From assembly GCA_044238735.1 (NCBI GenBank), contig JBIICS010000035.1:1-22054 (forward strand): DNA of 22,054 nucleotides. The letters are read 5' to 3'. The stretch is from JBIICS01 sp044238735. Its GTDB lineage: Bacteria > Bacteroidota > Bacteroidia > UBA4408. Below the pieces are notes generated by a model, which did no database searches, was not told the DNA's origin, and worked only from the letters and a program-made list of their open reading frames with translations. Positions 16,772 to 22,054 of the stretch are shown in pieces. A program made the position numbers and the translations under genes. Within the stretch, counting starts at the first letter, position 1. Every line of letters starts with the position of its first letter.

Positions 16772-19700
16772 ATGGATAGACAGAGCAAGCATGGCTTTTT
16801 CAGTTCAGACCGCTTTGATTCTAAAGGTTTAGATGATATATATGCTTTTTCTGAGTTTGATCCTACTTTAATAATTGCAGAGGGAGCTACAATTAAAATT
16901 CCGGACAACTCGATATTTGATGGTTTAAACTTTAAAATACAAGAGAAAGATACGAAACAGGATTCTGACATGGTATCAAGTGCCGGCTTTTATCACTTTA
17001 CACCGGATACCGGTAAATCCTATGTTATTTCCATTAGAAAAGATGGTTTCTCACATAACAAAATAGATTTGAACCTGAGAAGAAATAGTGGCGAGTACTT
17101 TTTAAACTGGCAAATAAAACCCAATAAAAAAGAAATACAAGTAGCCGGTAAACTTTTAGCTTATACAGAAGAAACTAGCGATAGTTTAAAAACAGAAAAA
17201 CCTGTAGCAGCAAATTATGTTTTAATTAGACATAACGGTAATACTCTTAATCAAACGGCTACAGATATTAATGGATTATTTAAGTTTAAAGAATTTTTAG
17301 AACCTAAGAAAACATACGATTTAATTAGTACAAAAAAAGGGAAAGCAACCACATATTCCTTAACCGGTCAAGTATTAAATGACAACATCCCAATTCAGGA
17401 TGTAGAGCTTCTTTTAATGAAAGATGGAATTGTATATGATTCATCCAAGACTGACAATTTAGGCTTTTATAATTTTAATGGTTTAGTTCCGGCAAACGAT
17501 TTTGTTGTGGTGACCTCTAAATCTGGATTTAAAAAATCACTTCATGAAATTTCGGCAGAAGACTTTCTTGGAGCAGAAGATAAAGGAGTTTATAAGAATA
17601 TAACAATTGAAAGTATCAGCACGGAATTAACAAATGAATTAGCTAAAAACAATTTAAACGAAAATACAATTACAACAAAACCCGGTAAAAGTTTTGAACT
17701 TGCTTTAAAAATTACCGATAAAGGAAAACCTCTTAATAATGCCACTGTTAAGATATTTGAAAACGGAGCTCTTTTAACCGAAACTATAACCGATAAAGAG
17801 GGTTTTGTTGGAGCAAAGCACTTAGATAAAACAAAATCTTATACAATTATTGCTACCAATAATGATGCTAAAGAAAACATCTATCAATTAGATACCAACG
17901 AATACAGAGATTCTAAAATAAATATAGTATCCAAACAAATAGATTTTACAGGCGGGAAATTTAACAAGAATCTAATCGATAAAGATCTCAAGAAAATAAA
18001 TAAAACCAATTTGTTCAATACAACCGATTCACTTTATTTCGCTAAGCATTTAAAAACAATTAGGGGTAACCTTTCTATTGGCGAAGAACCTCTTAAATCA
18101 ACCGAAATTAAAGTATTTCAAAATGGTGAACTAATTGAAAAAATTAAAACTAACGAAGAAGGAAATTATAATTTTGATAAGTTAAACACTAACTTTAATT
18201 ATGAATTTGTAGTCTCTTCTAAACTTACAGGCATAACTAAGTTTGAAATCCTTAAAGAAGATCTTAAAAGAACTAAAGAAAATGAATTACTACGAAATAT
18301 AAATTTAAAAGGGGGTATAGCCATTTCGGAACGAAACAAAAAAGGCAACACGGAAGATTTAAAAATGCACGTAGAGGGATTAGGAAAAAATAATGAAGGT
18401 GTAACTGTAAAACTATTTGAAAATGGACACTTGCGTGCAGAAGTTCCCCTCGACCAAAACAACAATGTAAATTTTGGAAATCTAGACCCCAACAAATCGT
18501 ACGATGTATCTATTGCTAAAGGAGAAAAAGAATTTACAATTGTTCCTATCCCCGCGCGTTCGGATTACTTTACCATTGGAGATACAGTTGATGTGAGTAA
18601 AGGATTAAACGAAAACGGCATAATACCGCTTAAATTGGATTTAAATTCATCCGGCAAAGGCTCTGGAACGTTAAATAAAAATGGGATTCCTCTCTCGCAA
18701 ACCAAATTTAAATTATTTGTTAACGGACAACTAGCAGAGGAAGGTAAAACCGACACTTATGGTAAATTTGAATTAAGTAAACTAAACATCAAGAATACTA
18801 ATACAATTGAATTTATTGACAAGAGTGGTAATATCATTGTGGAGGATATGACCGAACAAGATTTTAAAGAACTTGCTACTGGAAAAAAAATATTTGAATT
18901 TGAAGATCCGGAATTAAACCACCATTCCGTAACACAAAACAATGAGAAAAAAATATCTACGCTAATCGCCTTAAATAATGAACTTATTCAGGCTGAAGTA
19001 GAAATATTTGAAAATGGTAACCTTATAGATAAATTGAAAACAAACTCTGAAAACAAAATCGATTTGGTATATCTCGATCCTACTAAAAAATATTTAGCAA
19101 AGACTAAAATTAACAATATTGAATACGTATCTACTATTTCCAGAAATCAGATATATAATTCCAGTCAGCCCAAAATAACATTTATTAAAACCCCCAAAAA
19201 CTCTAATAGTAATATCCAAAAGCAGGCTTCCAACTCAAACAACAATATTAAAGGTTCACCATTTCCAATTGAAGGAAAATTGACTAATAACGGTATACCA
19301 CTTTCAAACATTGAGATTAGAGTAATTGAAAACGGCAAATTACTCGATTTACTCGAGACTAATCAAAAAGGAGAATATTTACTAACTGGTATCGATCCTG
19401 CGAAAAATATTAAGATAGAAGTTTATGAAAAAACAGGAAAAAGGGAATTACTTCTTGCCAGTTCGTTAAACAACAGCGCCGGACCCGTTAGCAATATTAC
19501 CACAGATATTAGCAAAACTAATTTAATTTCGGACGATAACCTAGAAGATGAAATTAACTCTAATATTAAAGAAATCGTAGCTGAGGGTTCTAAATTAAAT
19601 ACTGAGTTACGAGAAAAAATTCAATCAACTGAATCCGAAAAGTCTTCGAACGTCAATGAATTCTATGATCCGAATTCTATTGTAAAAGGCAATGTATCGT

Positions 19701-20548
19701 TCAATGGAATTCCTTCGTCGGCCACCACTGTTAGTATTAAAAAAGAAGGTGAAATTTTGGTGCAAAAATTAAGTAATGCAGATGGAAATTTCTCTTTTGA
19801 AACCATCAAAGAACCTGGGAATTACGAAATTGAATTTAATAAAGAAGGCTTTAATAAAGAAACTATTAGAATAACGACTACAGATTTTACAAATAATTCA
19901 ATTAATAAAATCAATCAAAAATTAAATTTAAAAAACGCAATTAACTATAATGGTTATGTAACCAACAATGACAAAAAGGTTGCAAACGCAACGGTTTCTT
20001 TAACATACAAAAACCGGGTTGTAGGCAAAACAACTGCAAATGAGCAAGGACAATTTAACTTTCAATTAGAACAAGGTAAAGAATATGGTTTAATTGCGGC
20101 ATCAAAAGATTTCTTTAACAGTGAAACTTATGTAACCACACACGATAAATTAGCAAACACAACTACAGATGGCACTATAAAAATGAATACCATTGAATTA
20201 AACAAGGCTATTCGTTTAGATAATATATATTATGACTTTAACAGCCCTAATATAAGAATTGAGTCGTTACCCGAACTTGAAAAATTAGCTGACTTTATGA
20301 AATTAAATCCTAAAGTTAAAATAGAGATACGATCGCATACCGACAACAGAGGTGATGAAAGCTATAACCTAAAGTTATCTTTGGAAAGAGCTCATAATGT
20401 GGTGTTGTTTTTAATGATTGAAGATGTGGAAAAACAAAGAATGAACTATAAAGGTTTTGGAGAAACAATTCCTATTATTGCAAATGCACAAAATGAAGAA
20501 GAACATCAATATAACAGAAGAACAGAACTTATAGTATTAGAAAAATAA
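16772..20548 (+). CDS. OmpA-family protein with ~10 carboxypeptidase-regulatory-like repeats: 3' half of a frame-disrupted gene
   Basis: A 1258-residue ORF from the first ATG; the frame is open back to 16724. Its first ~27 residues (HGFFSSDRF...LDDIYAF) are the end of a PD40 propeller, not a protein start. There is no signal peptide and no ribosome-binding site at a useful distance. About ten beta-sandwich repeats of roughly 100 residues follow. The C-terminal OmpA domain (about 1149-1258) has IYYDFNSPNI, SHTDNRGDESYN, LSLERAHNV and NRRTELIVL, including the Asp and Arg positions that bind peptidoglycan. In the intact form the protein would be exported through the upstream signal peptide. As it stands, it would stay in the cytoplasm unless a +1 frameshift or a restored gene joins the halves. 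The next gene follows after 4 bases. Confidence 0.87.
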   Translation: MDRQSKHGFFSSDRFDSKGLDDIYAFSEFDPTLIIAEGATIKIPDNSIFDGLNFKIQEKDTKQDSDMVSSAGFYHFTPDTGKSYVISIRKDGFSHNKIDLNLRRNSGEYFLNWQIKPNKKEIQVAGKLLAYTEETSDSLKTEKPVAANYVLIRHNGNTLNQTATDINGLFKFKEFLEPKKTYDLISTKKGKATTYSLTGQVLNDNIPIQDVELLLMKDGIVYDSSKTDNLGFYNFNGLVPANDFVVVTSKSGFKKSLHEISAEDFLGAEDKGVYKNITIESISTELTNELAKNNLNENTITTKPGKSFELALKITDKGKPLNNATVKIFENGALLTETITDKEGFVGAKHLDKTKSYTIIATNNDAKENIYQLDTNEYRDSKINIVSKQIDFTGGKFNKNLIDKDLKKINKTNLFNTTDSLYFAKHLKTIRGNLSIGEEPLKSTEIKVFQNGELIEKIKTNEEGNYNFDKLNTNFNYEFVVSSKLTGITKFEILKEDLKRTKENELLRNINLKGGIAISERNKKGNTEDLKMHVEGLGKNNEGVTVKLFENGHLRAEVPLDQNNNVNFGNLDPNKSYDVSIAKGEKEFTIVPIPARSDYFTIGDTVDVSKGLNENGIIPLKLDLNSSGKGSGTLNKNGIPLSQTKFKLFVNGQLAEEGKTDTYGKFELSKLNIKNTNTIEFIDKSGNIIVEDMTEQDFKELATGKKIFEFEDPELNHHSVTQNNEKKISTLIALNNELIQAEVEIFENGNLIDKLKTNSENKIDLVYLDPTKKYLAKTKINNIEYVSTISRNQIYNSSQPKITFIKTPKNSNSNIQKQASNSNNNIKGSPFPIEGKLTNNGIPLSNIEIRVIENGKLLDLLETNQKGEYLLTGIDPAKNIKIEVYEKTGKRELLLASSLNNSAGPVSNITTDISKTNLISDDNLEDEINSNIKEIVAEGSKLNTELREKIQSTESEKSSNVNEFYDPNSIVKGNVSFNGIPSSATTVSIKKEGEILVQKLSNADGNFSFETIKEPGNYEIEFNKEGFNKETIRITTTDFTNNSINKINQKLNLKNAINYNGYVTNNDKKVANATVSLTYKNRVVGKTTANEQGQFNFQLEQGKEYGLIAASKDFFNSETYVTTHDKLANTTTDGTIKMNTIELNKAIRLDNIYYDFNSPNIRIESLPELEKLADFMKLNPKVKIEIRSHTDNRGDESYNLKLSLERAHNVVLFLMIEDVEKQRMNYKGFGETIPIIANAQNEEEHQYNRRTELIVLEK
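17210..20110 (+). repeat. Tandem ~100-residue repeats within the OmpA-family protein
   Basis: A strand motif of the form KIFENGxLxxxxxTxxxGxYxF recurs near residues 326, 447, 546, 647, 744 and 849 of the downstream ORF. More divergent versions occur near 148, 211, 986 and 1076. Spacing among the central copies is about 97-121 residues. The pattern fits carboxypeptidase-regulatory-like beta-sandwich domains. Similar proteins usually have few of these, so this is an expansion. The DNA is not repeated exactly. Confidence 0.72.
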
Positions 20549-20552
20549 ACAT

Positions 20553-21458
20553 ATGAAAAGAACAAACAAAAAAGCAGCGTTTTTATTCTTAAGCATTGGG
20601 ATTTTGCTTGGCGCATGCGGTGGAAGTAAAAATGAAGATGTTGATTTAGAAGACAGTACTTCAGTAAAGAAAAATGTAAACATTTCAAGTGACGTTATTC
20701 ATGAAGTAATAAAATCTATCCCTCCTCCGGTAGAAATCACCTCTTTAATAAAAGAAAGTGGCGTTTCCTTTCGTTCAGAGTTATTAAACTCTACTGAAAA
20801 TGCACCCAAATACACCACTACTTATCACAAAGCGCTCAATTTGGGCCTATATGGTGCCGATTTGGGATATATCAATTTATATGAGAAAACTTATCAGTCT
20901 TTACAATACCTTGACGCAGTTAGATCATTAGCAAACGACTTAAATGTTGGTCAATTTTTCGACTTTGAAACCATTAAACGTTTGGCGTCAAATGATAAAA
21001 ATATTGATTCAATTATTTATATTTCTACCACTTCATTTGAAAAGATGAATGATTATTTAGCGAAACAACAAAGAGACAACATCAGCACTCTTATGTTAAT
21101 GGGAGGATGGATAGAATCTATGCACCTTGCCTCTTCGATAGGGAAATCAGAAAATAACCAGGAACTAATAAAACGTGTAGGCGAACAGAAAGTTGCGCTT
21201 GATCAAATTAATATATTAGTTGAAGCTTTTAAGGGTAATGAAGAGTTTGATGCCTTAATACAAGATATTGCCGAATTGAAAAAAGCTTATGACGAAGTTA
21301 AGATTACATACGAATACCATGAACCCGTTACTAAAGAAGTTAATGGAATGTTAGTAGTTGAAGATAACAGTACAAGTAAGATTGAAATGAGTTCCGAACA
21401 GTTTAATGCCATTTCAACTAAAATTGCTGAAATCAGAAAAAAGTTTGTTAACCAGTAA
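20553..21458 (+). CDS. Unknown envelope lipoprotein of the surface-adhesin operon
   Basis: A 301-residue lipoprotein with signal peptide and lipobox LLGAC (Cys22), then an acidic linker (NEDVDLEDS). The mature part looks entirely alpha-helical, with amphipathic segments such as IQDIAELKKAYDEVKITYEY and SEQFNAISTKIAEIRKKF near the end. I recognise no enzymatic motif and cannot name the family. It starts 4 bases after the OmpA ORF and is followed 11 bases later by the small secreted protein, so it belongs to the same transcription unit. A structural or scaffold role at the outer membrane is possible from context but unsupported by motifs. Confidence 0.85.
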   Translation: MKRTNKKAAFLFLSIGILLGACGGSKNEDVDLEDSTSVKKNVNISSDVIHEVIKSIPPPVEITSLIKESGVSFRSELLNSTENAPKYTTTYHKALNLGLYGADLGYINLYEKTYQSLQYLDAVRSLANDLNVGQFFDFETIKRLASNDKNIDSIIYISTTSFEKMNDYLAKQQRDNISTLMLMGGWIESMHLASSIGKSENNQELIKRVGEQKVALDQINILVEAFKGNEEFDALIQDIAELKKAYDEVKITYEYHEPVTKEVNGMLVVEDNSTSKIEMSSEQFNAISTKIAEIRKKFVNQ

Positions 21459-21469
21459 AAACTTTAATA

Positions 21470-21895
21470 ATGAATAAGTATAATTTTTTAATTTTTGTTT
21501 TAGTATTTTGCTTTATTAGTTTATTTAACAATACTGCAAAAGCTCAATGTAGCGACGACGACTTTTTAGACAACTGCGCTGAGCTACTAGACACCTATAC
21601 CTTTATAAAATCTTTTCCGCATGCAGATGTAGGAAATGGAAAAAAATCGGAAAATCCCTATGTTTTTAGTACCGGACATTCATACGTACTTACTGTTTGC
21701 GACCAGGGCTCTAGTAAAATGGTAATAAACTTGTATGATAGAAACAGGAAATTAATCGCTACTAATAAAGCAAATGGTAAATACTTTAACAAAGTAGGCT
21801 ACAATTGTACTGCAACTGGCGTCTACTACATTGAAACTTACCTGGATAATAATGCTAAAGGATGTGGAGTGAGTATTCTTGGTTTTAAGAAATAA
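21470..21895 (+). CDS. Small Cys-rich secreted protein, function unknown
   Basis: A 141-residue protein with a strong signal peptide (residues 1-26, ending AKAQ). The mature chain begins CSDDDF and has five cysteines (CSDD, DNC, TVCDQG, YNCTATG, GCGV). The second half alternates short beta strands (KMVINLYDRNRKLIAT, GVYYIETYL), giving the impression of a compact beta-sandwich similar in layout to PPC-type domains. That resemblance is a guess. No T9SS C-terminal domain and no lipobox are present, so it is probably periplasmic. It is the last gene of the plus-strand operon; about 80 bases separate its stop from the palindromic terminator. Confidence 0.85.
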   Translation: MNKYNFLIFVLVFCFISLFNNTAKAQCSDDDFLDNCAELLDTYTFIKSFPHADVGNGKKSENPYVFSTGHSYVLTVCDQGSSKMVINLYDRNRKLIATNKANGKYFNKVGYNCTATGVYYIETYLDNNAKGCGVSILGFKK

Positions 21896-21975
21896 TGTCG
21901 ACTTAATTTTCGCTAAAAATCTCCCCTCGAAAATTTTACCTCAGAATTTTTGAAATAGAATTTTATAAAAATAAA

Positions 21976-22005
21976 AAAAGCCGCAACGTTAACGTTGCGG
22001 CTTTT
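21976..22005. terminator. Palindromic bidirectional terminator
   Basis: A perfect 30-base palindrome with core GCCGCAACGTTAACGTTGCGGC, flanked by AAAA and TTTT. As RNA it would fold into a GC-rich stem with a TTAA loop. The T tract is short on the plus strand (TTTTCATTTTAT) and stronger on the minus strand (TTTTTTTATTTTTAT), as expected where two convergent genes meet. The bases before it (21896-21975) hold only a weak 8-bp inverted repeat (21905-21912 with 21928-21935). Confidence 0.88.
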
Positions 22006-22028
22006 CATTTTATACTAATTCAAAAATA

Positions 22029-22052
22029 TTAACTGAAAGCATTTAATCCGGT
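22029..22052 (-). CDS. Possible 3' end of a convergent gene entering from the right edge
   Basis: On the minus strand a frame reads TGLNAFS followed by TAA at 22031-22029. The position just behind a terminator whose better T tract faces the minus strand suggests the tail of a convergent gene. Only seven residues are visible, so no identity can be given, and chance is not excluded. Confidence 0.25.
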   Translation of the reverse strand, partial: TGLNAFS

Positions 22053-22054
22053 TA

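Noticed and set aside
21905..21935. Inverted repeat AATTTTCG/CGAAAATT as a terminator or operator
   Set aside because: The stem is only 8 bp and AT-rich, with a 15-base loop, and a much stronger terminator follows at 21976.
1..22054. CRISPR arrays, tRNA/rRNA genes, insertion sequences, prophage or toxin-antitoxin genes
   Set aside because: No direct-repeat array, cloverleaf, transposase or integrase motif was found by reading both strands.

Overview
The window looks like a chromosomal piece of a low-GC member of the Bacteroidota, probably from a lineage with the type IX secretion system (T9SS). The indications are a giant secreted protein ending in a CHU_C-type (gliding-motility/T9SS type B) sorting domain, a PorP/SprF-family outer-membrane protein next to it, a TPR/PD40/OmpA-type protein, many Bacteroidota-style lipoproteins and signal peptides, genes without clear Shine-Dalgarno sequences, and promoter elements of the TAnnTTTG type. 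No tRNA, rRNA, CRISPR array, transposase or integrase gene was seen.

Layout. (1) Bases 1-425, minus strand: the catalytic core of a GH31 glycoside hydrolase that runs off the left edge. Its 5' part is missing: the homologous frame stops at a TAA at 426-428. (2) Bases 547-7388, minus strand: a tight four-gene operon. In transcription order it encodes a two-domain parvulin peptidyl-prolyl isomerase, a SurA-N-like lipoprotein without an isomerase domain, a SurA-like isomerase with two parvulin domains, and a lipoprotein M1 aminopeptidase. (3) Bases 7389-7680: a divergent promoter region. (4) Bases 7681-9400, plus strand: two FKBP-type isomerases one base apart, closed by a hairpin terminator with perfect 24-bp arms. 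(5) Bases 9538-21895, plus strand: a probable six-ORF operon. It encodes a 1714-residue PKD/Fn3/Ig-like surface protein with a type B sorting domain, a PorP/SprF protein, a TPR/PD40 protein, a 1258-residue OmpA-family protein with about ten tandem beta-sandwich repeats, an unknown lipoprotein and a small Cys-rich secreted protein. A palindromic terminator at 21976-22005 ends it, and a possible gene tail on the minus strand enters from the right edge.

How the genes may work together. The left half is an envelope protein-folding block: two parvulin-type and two FKBP-type isomerases plus a chaperone-like lipoprotein, all predicted to be exported. The right half looks like a surface-adhesin cassette. 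The giant protein would leave through the T9SS with help from its own PorP/SprF partner, and the OmpA domain would tie the assembly to peptidoglycan. The functional link between the two halves is inference from proximity.

The most notable sequence event is at about 16727-16745. The TPR/PD40 ORF and the OmpA ORF are two halves of what is normally one protein. They are separated by a frame change, and about 17 residues of a PD40 repeat are missing there. Either this strain has a real ~50-bp deletion that breaks the gene, or the assembly is wrong at this point. Other points worth checking are the 5'-truncated GH31 gene, the ~100-residue repeat expansion in the OmpA protein and the three-fold ~250-residue super-repeat in the adhesin.
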